Source: a virus
Length of the DNA: 38,050 nt
Direction: 5' to 3' (one strand)
Virus record (IMG/VR): IMGVR_UViG_3300048833_000709
Coordinates: 1 to 38,050 of that record
The notes under the pieces are model-generated. The model ran no database searches. It was not told the DNA's origin and was given only the letters and a program-made list of their open reading frames with translations. The position numbers and the translations under genes were made by a program. Shown in pieces: positions 20,950 to 30,700 of this stretch (position 1 is the stretch's first letter; every line of letters starts with the position of its first letter).

Positions 20950-21870
20950 ATGGCCATCGAACAGCTGGTCGAACAGCACCACATCATCACCTTCCAGGCG
21001 AACGTCGAGCTGGCCCTGCAGCGCATGGGTCCGAAGCTTCGGCCGTTCGTCGATTTCCAGCCCTGCCAGGGCGAGCAGTCGGCGCTGATCCGCCTGTTCG
21101 ACCCCGTCAAGTCGCAGCGCCGCACCGGGCGCAAGCCGGAGAACGTCGACAACCGCGCCGGCCGCCGCCGCCGCTGGCTGCTGTTCCAGGACCCGGTCGA
21201 GAGCGGCGAGTACATCGACGAGCTCGACATCTGGCGGCAGGCCATGGACCCCACGTCGGACCTGATCCGCGTGCACACCATGGCGGTCGGCCGCGACATC
21301 GACGAGATCATCGTCGAGGGCCTGACCGGCGAGGCCTATGAGGGCAAGCTGACGCCGACGGCCGTTCCGCTGCCGTCCACCCAGAAGGTCGGCATCCAGG
21401 TGGGCAGCTCGCCGGCGGCCGACACCGGCATGAACATCAAGAAGCTCCGCGAGGCGCGGAAGATCTTCGAGAAGAACGAGGTCGACCTCGACCGCGAGGA
21501 GCTGTTCGTCGGCATGTCGGCCGACGAGCACGACGCGCTGTTCGACTTCGTGGAGGCCACGTCGGCCGACTACCAGAGCTGGGACGCGAGCCAGCGCCCG
21601 GTGTTCCGGGACGGCAAGCTGATGCGGTTCATGGGCTTCAACATCGTCCGCTTCCAGGGCTGGAAGACGAACGCCGCCGGGAGCATCCGCTACTGCCCCG
21701 CCTGGGTGAAGCGGTCGGTCAAGCTGGGCGTCTGGCAGGACATCCGCGCGCGGATGTGGAACGACTCGAGCCGCCAGAACACCCCCGTCTTCAACATCGA
21801 CTTCGTCGGCGACTGCCGCCGGACCCAGGAGGGTCTGGTGGTCGAGATCGCCTGCAAGATCCCGGCGTAA
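20950..21870 (+). CDS. major capsid protein
   Basis: A 306-residue protein downstream of the scaffold, matching the phage capsid family common in Rhodobacter-type podoviruses (HK97-like fold expected). Characteristic pieces are VEQHHIITFQANVELALQRMGPKLRPFVDFQ, then RRRRWLLFQDPVESGEYIDELD (after a basic loop), VHTMAVGRDIDEIIVEGL, LREARKIFEKNEV and MSADEHDALFDFVEATS. No N-terminal delta-domain is evident, consistent with a separate scaffold. Translation may be controlled by the hairpin at 20911. It would build the icosahedral shell around the scaffold and portal. Confidence 0.82.
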   Translation: MAIEQLVEQHHIITFQANVELALQRMGPKLRPFVDFQPCQGEQSALIRLFDPVKSQRRTGRKPENVDNRAGRRRRWLLFQDPVESGEYIDELDIWRQAMDPTSDLIRVHTMAVGRDIDEIIVEGLTGEAYEGKLTPTAVPLPSTQKVGIQVGSSPAADTGMNIKKLREARKIFEKNEVDLDREELFVGMSADEHDALFDFVEATSADYQSWDASQRPVFRDGKLMRFMGFNIVRFQGWKTNAAGSIRYCPAWVKRSVKLGVWQDIRARMWNDSSRQNTPVFNIDFVGDCRRTQEGLVVEIACKIPA

Positions 21871-21882
21871 GGAGCGCGATCC

Positions 21883-22368
21883 ATGCCCATCGTGGACGTC
21901 AAGTCCGACGCGGTCGACCAGGGCGCTGGCGCGCTCAAGGAGCCCGTCGATCCGATCCGCTGCCGCGCGCTGCTGCGCGCGGCCTGCGGGACCGTCGCCA
22001 ACGCCTCGACCGACAGCAACGGCTCGGTCTATCGGCTGGCCACCATCCCGAGCCGCGCGATCCTGCGGCCGGAGACCCAGCTCGACCTGACGGGCTGGGG
22101 CTACGCCGCCGCCACGCTCGGCGTCGCGCGCGAGCGGGGCGCGGTGCTGACCGCCAACGGCCTGGCCGGGACCATCACCATCGGCGCGCTCGCGGGCGCG
22201 CTGACCACGCCGGTCGCCAAGTTCGGCCTGAAGTGGGGCAAGCCGCTGTGGGAGTCCTGCGGCCTGGCGGCCGATCCGGGCGGCAACCTCGACGTCGTCA
22301 TCACCACGGCGGCGAACGCGACCGGCGCCGGGGTCGCGAAGTTCGACTTCGTCTGGCAGATCGACTGA
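21883..22368 (+). CDS. head-associated protein after capsid
   Basis: A 161-residue protein starting 12 bases after the capsid gene with an AAGGAG site. It is beta-rich: GSVYRLATIPSRAILRPETQLDLTGWGYAAATLGV, then AVLTANGLAGTITIGALAG. Its place between capsid and tail tube A, and its size, suggest a minor head or decoration protein as in other podoviruses. No recognised family. It is not a T7 10B-type frameshift product because it has its own start. Confidence 0.6.
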   Translation: MPIVDVKSDAVDQGAGALKEPVDPIRCRALLRAACGTVANASTDSNGSVYRLATIPSRAILRPETQLDLTGWGYAAATLGVARERGAVLTANGLAGTITIGALAGALTTPVAKFGLKWGKPLWESCGLAADPGGNLDVVITTAANATGAGVAKFDFVWQID

Positions 22369-22375
22369 GGGCGCC

Positions 22376-22981
22376 GTGGCCGCGCCCGCCTTCTCGGCCG
22401 TCGCCGTCTGCAACCGCGCCTTCGCCGCGATCGAGCATCGCGGCTTCGAGGACTTCGCGGACGGCAGTCAGGAAGGGCAGGACGCGGCCCTGCACTGGGA
22501 TGCGGCGCGGCGGTTCGTGCTGACCGCCGCGCCGTGGAGCTTCGCGACGGCCTTCGGGCGGGCCGACGGCGCGATCGACGCGCCCGCGCCGGCCGCCACG
22601 CCCTTCGTCGTGGTCCTGGCGCCGGACTGCCTGTTCTTCCGTGGCGTCGACCTGAGCTGCCCGCATCGCGCGGTCCCGTTCGGCGACCGGCTGCTGCGCA
22701 CCGACGTCGCCCCGCCCTTCACCTACGAGTACACCGCCGACGTCACGGACCTGTTCGCGCTGTCGCCGGGGTGCGTGGAGGCGCTGGTCTTCTACCTCGC
22801 GCATCTGCTGGCCCCGGCCTACACCCGCGCCCAGGGGCGCGCGCGGCAGATGCTGGACCGCTACCAGCTGGCCGTCGCCGAGGCCGCGGCGATCGACGCG
22901 CGGCAGGGGCCGGCCGCCGACCACCGGCCGGCCTCGGCCGCGCGCGGCTGGTGGGGCGATCTGGGGATGACGCCGCCGTGA
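22376..22981 (+). CDS. tail tubular protein A (T7 gp11-like)
   Basis: A 201-residue protein with a GTG start at 22376. The conserved CNRAFAAIEHRGFEDFADGSQEGQDAALHWDAARRFVLTAAPWSFAT stretch (residues about 11-58) is the signature of gp11, the adaptor that links portal and nozzle (CNRAL..IG, FADGS.EA, and APWSFA in the family). The middle YEYTADVTDLFALSPGCVEALVFYLAHLL is the usual helix bundle. Its stop overlaps the GTG start of gp12-like (GTGA), as is typical. Confidence 0.88.
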   Translation: MAAPAFSAVAVCNRAFAAIEHRGFEDFADGSQEGQDAALHWDAARRFVLTAAPWSFATAFGRADGAIDAPAPAATPFVVVLAPDCLFFRGVDLSCPHRAVPFGDRLLRTDVAPPFTYEYTADVTDLFALSPGCVEALVFYLAHLLAPAYTRAQGRARQMLDRYQLAVAEAAAIDARQGPAADHRPASAARGWWGDLGMTPP

Positions 22982-25206
22982 CGCGGCTGTCGCCCCAGCA
23001 GGCCGCCTTCGCGTCGGGCGAGATTTCGCCGCTGCTCTACGGCCGGCCGGACTACGTGCGCTATCGCTCCGGCCTGCGGCGCTGCCGCGGGTTCCTGCCG
23101 TTGCCCGAGGGCGTGGCGACGCGGCTGCCCGGCACGCGCCATGTCGGCCGGGTGAAGGGCGACGGGCCGGTCGCGCTGCTCGACTTCGTGTTCCGCGACG
23201 ACGACAGCTACACGCTGGAGTTCACGCCGGGCGTGATGCGCGTCTGGCGGCAGGGCGCGCCGGTGATGGACGGGGCGGCGCCCTACGAGCTGGTCACACC
23301 CTACGACGCGGCGTCGCTGCCGCTGCTGCAGACGGTGCAGTCCGCCGACCGGGTCTATCTGGTCGACGGCCGCCGCGCGCCGCAGCGGCTGAGCCGGGTC
23401 GATCACGACGACTGGAGCATCGAGCCGACGCCCTTCAAGGACGGGCCGTTCGGCGCGGAGAACGACGACGAGGCGCGGACGGTGCGCGCGTCGGCGGCGA
23501 CGGGCGCGGTCACGCTGACCGGCGTCGGCGGCCCGTTCGCCGGGTTGCAGGCCGGGGTGTTCCTGCGGCTGGACGCTGTCGGGCAGGCGCAGGTTCCCAC
23601 CTGGACCGGGAACGCGGCCATCAGCGTCGGGCAGTCCATGGCCTACGACGGGCGGGTCTATCGCGTGGTCGGCTTCGACGCTGGCGGGACGACGACGGGG
23701 CCGAACCCGCCGACGCACGCCGAGGGCGACGTGCTGACCAGCAGGGGCGGGCCGGTGTGGCGGTTCGTCCATGCGGGCTTCGGCGTCGTGCGGCTGACCG
23801 CCGTGACCGACGCCAACACGGCGGCCGGCACGGTGACGCGGGAGCTGCCGGCCGACGTGGTCGCGGGGCCGACGCACCGCTGGTCGCCGCCGGCCTGGTC
23901 GGACGCGCTGGGCTGGCCGCGCGCCATCGGCGAGCACGACCAGCGGGTGATCTACGCCGGCGCGTCCGGCGCGCCGCGCACCGTCTGGGCCTCGCGCGTC
24001 GGCGACCCGCTGGCGATGGACCGGGGCGTCGACACGGACGAGGGCTTCAGCTTCAACATCGCCGCCGACCGCCGGCGGCTGAACCCGATTCGCTGGCTGG
24101 AGACCGGCGCCAGCGGGCTGCACATCGCCACCGCCGGCGGCCATGTGACCGCCCGGCCGAGCGACGCCGGCGTGACCATCGGCCCGACCACCACCGACTT
24201 CAAGCGCGGCCGCGGCGGCGCGGCGCCGATCCTGCCGGCCGTGATCGACGACGAGCCGGTGTTCGTCGCCGCCAGCCGGCGTCGGCTGCGGGGCCTCGGC
24301 TACGCCATCCAGGACGACCGCGTCCGAGCCGACGAGATCACCCAGAACGCCCGCCACCTGCTGACGCCCGGCGTCGCGCAGATCGCCTGGCAGGAGGAGC
24401 CGTGGCGCGTGCTGTGGATGCGGATGGACGACGGCGGGCTGGTCGGCATGACGCTCTACCCCGACCAGCAGGTCTTCGCGATGCATCGGGACGAGATGGC
24501 CGGCGGCGTCGTGCGCTCGATCGCGGTCAAGCCCACCGACGACGGCGCGGCGGAGGAGCTGTGGCTGGCCGTCGAGCGCGTGATCGGCGGCGAGACGCGC
24601 GTCCTGATGGAGGTGATGGCCCCGGTGTTCTTCGAGGCGGACCTCGACGATCCCGACCCCCTCGACGCCTGGCACCTGTGCGCGGCCGTCCGCTACGCCG
24701 GGCCCGAGACCGCCACGATCACGGGCCTGGGCCATCTGGAGGGCGCGGCCGTCGTCGCCTGGAGCGACCAGGGCGCGCAGGCCGGCGTCGTCGAGGCCGG
24801 CGCGCTGGCGCTGGAGCGCCCCGTCACGCGGGCCATCGTCGGCCTTGATCCGTCGCCGACGCAGTCGCTGCGCACCCTGCCGCTGACGCCGCAGGGGCCG
24901 CGCGGCGGACAGGACGGGCTGCCGCGGGTGGTGCGCGAAGTGGGCGCCCGCCTGCTGCACACCGCGGGCGGGACCATGCGGGCCATCGCGATCGACGACG
25001 CCGGCGTCGAGACCCCCGGCCCGGACAAGCAGCTCGGCCGGCGCGGGCCGGATCCGTTCGCGCGCATCCACATGGCCAGCGGCGTCGTCACGGTGAAGCC
25101 GACCGCCGGGTGGGGCGCCGACGTCGAGCTGGAGATCCGCCCCGCGCCCGGCGCGCCGCTGACGGTGGTGGGGCTGACGCCCTCCGTCTCGACGGAGGAC
25201 GAGTGA
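22978..25206 (+). CDS. tail tubular protein B (T7 gp12-like nozzle)
   Basis: A 742-residue nozzle protein. The N-terminus RLSPQQAAFASGEISPLLYGRPDYVRYRSGLRRCRGFLPLPEGVATRLPGT is the family signature: GE.SP.L.GR.D...Y..G.....n..p..G...R.GT. The remainder alternates beta-rich modules, with DHDQRVIYAGASG.PRTVWASRVGD in the centre, which is also conserved. It would form the tail tube end through which DNA and internal proteins leave. GTG start in an overlap with gp11-like. Length is typical. Confidence 0.9.
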   Translation: MTRLSPQQAAFASGEISPLLYGRPDYVRYRSGLRRCRGFLPLPEGVATRLPGTRHVGRVKGDGPVALLDFVFRDDDSYTLEFTPGVMRVWRQGAPVMDGAAPYELVTPYDAASLPLLQTVQSADRVYLVDGRRAPQRLSRVDHDDWSIEPTPFKDGPFGAENDDEARTVRASAATGAVTLTGVGGPFAGLQAGVFLRLDAVGQAQVPTWTGNAAISVGQSMAYDGRVYRVVGFDAGGTTTGPNPPTHAEGDVLTSRGGPVWRFVHAGFGVVRLTAVTDANTAAGTVTRELPADVVAGPTHRWSPPAWSDALGWPRAIGEHDQRVIYAGASGAPRTVWASRVGDPLAMDRGVDTDEGFSFNIAADRRRLNPIRWLETGASGLHIATAGGHVTARPSDAGVTIGPTTTDFKRGRGGAAPILPAVIDDEPVFVAASRRRLRGLGYAIQDDRVRADEITQNARHLLTPGVAQIAWQEEPWRVLWMRMDDGGLVGMTLYPDQQVFAMHRDEMAGGVVRSIAVKPTDDGAAEELWLAVERVIGGETRVLMEVMAPVFFEADLDDPDPLDAWHLCAAVRYAGPETATITGLGHLEGAAVVAWSDQGAQAGVVEAGALALERPVTRAIVGLDPSPTQSLRTLPLTPQGPRGGQDGLPRVVREVGARLLHTAGGTMRAIAIDDAGVETPGPDKQLGRRGPDPFARIHMASGVVTVKPTAGWGADVELEIRPAPGAPLTVVGLTPSVSTEDE

Positions 25207-25671
25207 ATGTGCAACCTGATGACGGCCGCCACGATCGGCGCGACGGCGCTTTCCGCCGGCGGCCAGATCGTCGGCGGCATCCAGAGCCGCAGCATCGCCG
25301 CCGCCAACGCGCGCGCCCTTCGGGCGCAGGCGACGCGCGAGGCGGAGCTGGGCGCCGTGCGCGAAAGCCAGGTGCGCCGCGAGTACCGCCAGAAGGCCGG
25401 GCTGCAGCGCGCGCAGATCGCGGCGTCGGGCGTCACCCTCGACAGCCTGACGTCGCTCGACCTGGGCGCGGACCTTGCGACGCAGGGCTTTCTCGACGCG
25501 CAGTCCGCGCGCCTCGACAGCCAGGGCCGCCAGACGCAGCTGCGCAACTCGGCCCGGCTGGCGCGGGCCGAGGGCGCGGCCGACCTGATGCGCGGCGTCA
25601 CGGGCGCCGCCGCCGGCGTGCTGACCGCCGCGCCGAAGCTGTGGCCGGGGCTGGCCGGAGACGGCCCATGA
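25207..25671 (+). CDS. internal virion protein, T7 gp14-like
   Basis: A 154-residue protein starting with MCNLMTAATIGATALSAGGQIVGG, a Cys-containing hydrophobic segment as in gp14-type ejection proteins that insert in the outer membrane, then an Ala/Arg-rich helical part (REAELGAVRESQVRREY, and ARLDSQGRQTQLRNSARLARAEGAADL). It starts right after gp12-like and overlaps gp15-like by ATGA. The order 14-15-16 matches the T7 internal core set, although sequences have diverged. Confidence 0.72.
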   Translation: MCNLMTAATIGATALSAGGQIVGGIQSRSIAAANARALRAQATREAELGAVRESQVRREYRQKAGLQRAQIAASGVTLDSLTSLDLGADLATQGFLDAQSARLDSQGRQTQLRNSARLARAEGAADLMRGVTGAAAGVLTAAPKLWPGLAGDGP

Positions 25672-27719
25672 TCATCGTCCCGAACGCTCGCATCGCGCCG
25701 GTCGAGCAGGCGCAGCCGCAGGCCGATCCGCGCAGGTTCAACGTGGGCGACGCGGCCGCGACCATCGGCGCGGCGGCGGCCGACGCCTTCAGCCGCATCG
25801 ACGATCAGAACGTGGCGGCGGAGCTGCGCGAGGCGCGCGTCGCCGCCGCCGAGCGCCTCGGGGCCGAGCGGCTGGGCTTCGACCAGGCCGCCGACTGGAC
25901 CGGCCTGTCGGCGCGGTGGGAGGAGACGTCCTCGGCCATCGGCCGCCAGATCGGCGAAGGGCTGTCGCCGCGGGCGCGCGCGGCCTTCGACCTGTCGTTC
26001 CGCGAGCTGCGCAGCCCGCACACGCTGGCGCTGCAGGAGCGCGAGTTCGTCCTGCGCCGCGGGCATGAGCGCGCGCGGCTGACCACCGGCCTCGAGCGGC
26101 TGACCGCCGCCGCGGCCGGCGCCGCCGATCCGGGCGCCGCCGCCGCCGTGGCCGACCAGACCGCCGACACCATCGAGGAGGCGCGCGCCGCCGGCTGGGT
26201 CAGCGCCGAGGAGGCCGCGGAGCTGCTGAGCCGCGCCGGCGCGCGCACCGCCAACGCGCTGGCGCTGCGGCTGATGCGCGAGGACCCGAACGCGCTCGAC
26301 GCCCGGCTGGCGGCCGGCGACTTCGACGCGCTGGGGCCCGAGACGGTCGAGCGCTACCGCTCGAGCGCGCAGGCGGCCGTCGCGCAGGACGCCGAGCGCG
26401 CCGCCCAGCGCCAGCAGCAGGCGCAGCGCGAGGCGCAGCTGACGCTGGCCCGCGACGTGGAGGCGGCGGTCGGGCAGCTGGAGGCGGGCCTTACGCCCGA
26501 GGACCTCGAGCCGCTGCTGACGCGGGCGCAGGGCACGCCGGAGGGCCGCAGGCTCGAAACCGCCGTCGCCGCGACGCGCGCGGTCGACGGCGTGTTCGGG
26601 GTGATGAGCCCCGCGCGGCAGGCCGAGGCGCTGCAGACCTTCCGGTCGCGCCCGTCGCAGCCCGGAGACGAGGAGGTGGTCGCCGCGATGGAGCGGCTGC
26701 ACGCCGCGACCATCGAGAGCGTCGCCGCCGACCCGCTGGGCCACGTGGCGCGGCGCGGGATCGTCGACGTGGCGCCGGTCGACCTGTCGGACCCGGCGTC
26801 GGTCGCCGCGCGCGTCGCCACGGCCGAGGCGGTGGCGACCGGCTGGGCGCAGGGCCAGCCGGTGCGCTACTTCACCGACGACGAGCGCCGCCAGTACGCG
26901 GCGCGGCTGCGCGACGCCGGTCCCGAGGACCAGCTGGCGCTGGCGGTCGCGATGGTCGACGGCTTCGGCGGTCGTGCGCCGGACGCGCTGGGCGAGCTGG
27001 GGCTCGACAATCCCGCCTTCGGCTACGCGGGCAGCCTGGTGGCGCTGACCGGCGACGACGCGGCGGCGCGGTCGATTCTGGCCGGCCAGCGGTTGCTCGA
27101 CCAGAAGCAGGGCGCCAAGCCCAAGGCGGCGCTGCGCGACGGCGTGATCGCCGAGCTGGTCGCGGATGTGACCGCGGGGTCGGACGAGATGCGGCGGCTG
27201 GCGTTGCTGGCGGCCGACGCGCATTTCGCCGACGTCGGCGCGCGCGTCGATCCGACCGACGAGGAGGCCGTGCGCGAGGCCTACGCCGACAGCGTGCAGG
27301 CGGCCTTCGGCGGCGTGCGCCGCGGCGGGCGGCTGTTCGGGGGCGTGCAGCCGGTGAACGATCGTCCGACGATCCTGCCGGCCAGCCTGACCGGCGACGC
27401 GGCCGAGCGGATGCTGGGCGCGGCCACGGCGGCGCAGCTGGCGGCGGCGTCCCTGGGCGGCGCGCCGACGTGGGGCGACGGCCGCCCCGTCCGTTCGGCG
27501 AGCGACCTTGTGCTGATCTACGAGGGCGGGGGATCGTATTTGCTGGCGCGGGAAACCAGCGACGGGCTCGCCGTTCTGTCCGACGCGACGGCGCCAGACG
27601 GTCGTTTCCGGCTAGATCTTGCACGTTTGGCGCGCGCCGTCGGCGTCCAGTCGACCCTCTACGATCGTACCGGCCGCGCCGTCATGGACGCCGCCGCGAC
27701 GCTGGGGCCCGCGCCATGA
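25668..27719 (+). CDS. internal virion protein, T7 gp15-like
   Basis: A 683-residue protein, mostly helical, with long Ala/Arg/Glu stretches (REARVAAAERLGAERLGFDQAADW, QQQAQREAQLTLARDVEAAVGQLE). Size and place between gp14-like and the transglycosylase-bearing gp16-like gene support an ejected core protein that forms part of the periplasmic conduit. No enzymatic motif seen. The C-terminal region (SASDLVLIYEGGGSYLLARE) is beta-like. Starts at ATGA with gp14-like, ends at ATGA with the polyvalent ejection gene. Confidence 0.7.
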   Translation: MIIVPNARIAPVEQAQPQADPRRFNVGDAAATIGAAAADAFSRIDDQNVAAELREARVAAAERLGAERLGFDQAADWTGLSARWEETSSAIGRQIGEGLSPRARAAFDLSFRELRSPHTLALQEREFVLRRGHERARLTTGLERLTAAAAGAADPGAAAAVADQTADTIEEARAAGWVSAEEAAELLSRAGARTANALALRLMREDPNALDARLAAGDFDALGPETVERYRSSAQAAVAQDAERAAQRQQQAQREAQLTLARDVEAAVGQLEAGLTPEDLEPLLTRAQGTPEGRRLETAVAATRAVDGVFGVMSPARQAEALQTFRSRPSQPGDEEVVAAMERLHAATIESVAADPLGHVARRGIVDVAPVDLSDPASVAARVATAEAVATGWAQGQPVRYFTDDERRQYAARLRDAGPEDQLALAVAMVDGFGGRAPDALGELGLDNPAFGYAGSLVALTGDDAAARSILAGQRLLDQKQGAKPKAALRDGVIAELVADVTAGSDEMRRLALLAADAHFADVGARVDPTDEEAVREAYADSVQAAFGGVRRGGRLFGGVQPVNDRPTILPASLTGDAAERMLGAATAAQLAAASLGGAPTWGDGRPVRSASDLVLIYEGGGSYLLARETSDGLAVLSDATAPDGRFRLDLARLARAVGVQSTLYDRTGRAVMDAAATLGPAP

Positions 27720-30700
27720 GCGGCCTTTTCGCTCGCGATGACGGTGTCGCCGCCCGGTATCAGGTGGCGGACGGGCCTCGGCCCGGCGGTGGAGAGTTGT
27801 TTGCGGCGAACTTCACCGACGCGCAGATTCGCGGGGACGCCAACGCGCAGACCTATCGCCGCCGAAAGGAATTGCTCGAAGCTCTGGCTGATCGGCTTGG
27901 CCCTGAAGGCTCGAGGTATCGACAAGCGTTCGACCGATCTGCCGTGCTTCCCGAGCGGGATGTCGAAGCGCTGATGACCGCGGTGCGATCCGCTGCGGAA
28001 CGCGATCCATCCAAGTGGGCGGATGCGCCGCTGACGCGACAGGCCGCCTTCGACAAGGTCGCCAAGCAGCTGCGCGCGGAGATCGACGCCGCGCAGCTGG
28101 TCATGGGGCGGCAAACGGGGCTGGCCGACGCTGCCGTGTCATTTGCGGGTCAGATCGCGGGGACGGCTGCGGACTTGCCAAACGTCATCATGTCGCTCCC
28201 GGGCTTCGCCGCGAAGTCTTTCGGGCGCATGGTCCTCTACGAAGCCGGCCTGGGAGCCGGTGCAGAAGCCATCGCGCTGCCCCGTATCGCTGCGGTGGAA
28301 AAACAGCTGGGGCTGGAGCCCACCGATCCCTTCATGCAGATCGGAGCCGGCGCGGTCTTCGGCGCGGCGCTTCCTATAGCGGGGCGCGGCGCAAGGGTCG
28401 CGTGGCGTGGCGCAGCCGCGGTCTCGAACTCTGATCTGCTGGCGGCCGCCCGCGCCCGCGTCGCGCGGCTGCGGCCCGTGGAGCGCGCGGCCGCGGCGCG
28501 GCTGGAGGACGACGCCGCCGCCCGCGCCAACGCGCCGGGCGAGGATCAGGACGCCGACGTCGCGCGGCTCGACCGCGCGGCCGAGGCGGCGGCGCAGGGG
28601 CGGCCAGAGCTGATCCCGGAGACGGCCCCGCGGGCGGACGCGCTGGCGCCGGGCGCGCCGCGGCGCGTGTCGCTGGAAGATCGCATCATCGGCGTCGAGA
28701 GCGGGGGGCGGGCGGACGCGGCCAACCCGAACTCGAGCGCGCTGGGGGCGGGGCAGTTCATCGCCGGCACGTGGCTGGAGATGCTGCGCAAGCACCGGCC
28801 CGAGCTGCTGGAGGGGCGCTCCGAGGCCGAGGCGCTGGCGCTGCGCACCGACCCCGATCTGAGCCGCCAGATGACCGCCGCCTACGCGCGCGACAACCGC
28901 GCCTGGCTGGGCGAGCAGGGCCTGCCGATCCACGACGGGGCGGTCTATCTGGCGCACTTCGCCGGGCCGGCGGGCGCGGCCCGCGCGCTGCGCGCCGCGG
29001 CCGACGCGCCGATCCGCGACGTGATGTCGGATGCGGAAATCGCGGCCAACCGGGCGATCCGGTTCAACGGCAAGAGCTTCGAGCAGTTCACCGCCGGCGA
29101 CCTGATCGGCTGGGCGAAGTCGAAGATGGGGATCGCCGACGCGGCCATCGGCGATCTGCCCGCGGCGACGCGCGCGCAGTATCCCGCCGACGAGGTTCTG
29201 ACCGACGCGGGCGCCTTCCAGTACAAGAGCGGGGGCGACGCCGAGGGCGTGACCGCGCGGCTGCTGTTCGAGCGCGAGTGGGACCCGGTCGCGGGCAGCG
29301 GCCTGACGTTCTTCGAGGCGCTGGACGGGCGCGTCTTCGTCGCCGACGGCCACCAGCGGTCTGGCCTCGCGCGCCGGCTGATGGCCGCTGGCCACGCGCC
29401 GATCACGCTGGACGGCTTCGTCTATCGCGAGGCGGACGGGTGGACGCGCCCGCAGGTCCGCGCCATGGCGGCGCTGACGAACATCCGCGCGCTGACCGGC
29501 ACCGCCACCGACGCCGCCAAGGTGATGCGCGACTTCCCCGAACTGGGCGAGCGCATCGCCCGCGGCCCGGAGTTCGTGCGCCGCGCCGACGCGCTGGCGC
29601 GGCTGGCCCCCGAGACATTCGAGGCCGTCGTCAACGAGGTGATCCCCGAGAACCTCGGCGCCGTCATCGGCCGCGTCGCGCCGGGCGACGAGCGGCTGCA
29701 GCGCGCCATCCTGAAGGCGTTCCGCCAGCTGGAGCCGGCCAACGAGCTGGAGGCCGACCTGATGGCGCGCGACGTCCGGCGCCTCGGCCTCGAGCGCGAG
29801 ACCGAGGGCGCGCAGATGTCGCTGTTCGGCGACGACTTCGACTTCGGGGCCAGCCCGATCGGCGAGCGCGCCCGGGTGCTCGACCAGACCGTCAAGGAGC
29901 TGAAGCGCGACAAGGCCGTCTTCGAGCGGCTGACGCGCGAGGCCGACCGCATCGAGCAGGAGGGCAACCGCCTTGCGCGCACCCAGAACGAACGCCGCGC
30001 CGCCCAGCAGCAGCGCATCCTCGAGGCCGTCCTCATCGCGTCCGACGAGCCCGGACCCGTCCGCGACGCTCTCGACGCCGCCGCCCGCACCGCCCGCGCC
30101 AAGTCCGTCGCCGCCGGCGCCCGCGAGTTCGCCGAGGCTGTCCGAGCGGGAATTGACAGCGGTGTTGTCGGCCGTGCGTTCGATCGAGCTGCAGTCCGCC
30201 GCGCTGAAGCTCCGCTTGGCGATGGCCCGGGCGAAGGCGCCGCCCGCGCCGCCCTCGGCGACCCCGAGCCCCCGGCGCTGAGCGAGGCGGGCGAGATCCC
30301 GCCCGGCCTGTTCGACGACCCGGCCGGACCCGAGGCGCGCGCTGCGACGGTGGCGCTGGAGGAGGACCTGCTGGCGCAGGCCGCGCCGGCGCCCGCCCGA
30401 GAGGCCGCGACGGGATTGCGCGACGTTGTCCGCAAGGCCGGTGAGCCCGGAGACCACCCGCGCGCCTTCGTGCGCGTCGGCGCGGTGACGGACGGCTTCG
30501 TGCGCGTGGTGCAGGACGAGGCGGGCATCGACCTGAGCGGCTACCAGCATTCGGTCGACGTGTACGGCGTGCGGCACATCCTGTCGGAGCACGGCGACCC
30601 GGCCGCCGAGCGCAGCCGCGGCCAGGTCGCGATCACCGAAGCCGACATCGCTGAAATTCCGCAGACGCTGGCGGCGGCGACCCACGCCGTCGTCGGGTTG

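Noticed and set aside
21840-21900. T7 10A/10B-type frameshift at the capsid end
   Set aside because: The capsid gene ends in a normal TAA and the next gene has its own AAGGAG and ATG; no slippery run is visible.
28139-30685. Long minus-strand open frame opposite the ejection protein gene
   Set aside because: Antisense shadow of a gene with SLT and ParB-like motifs; composition is out-of-frame-like and there is no ribosome-binding site.
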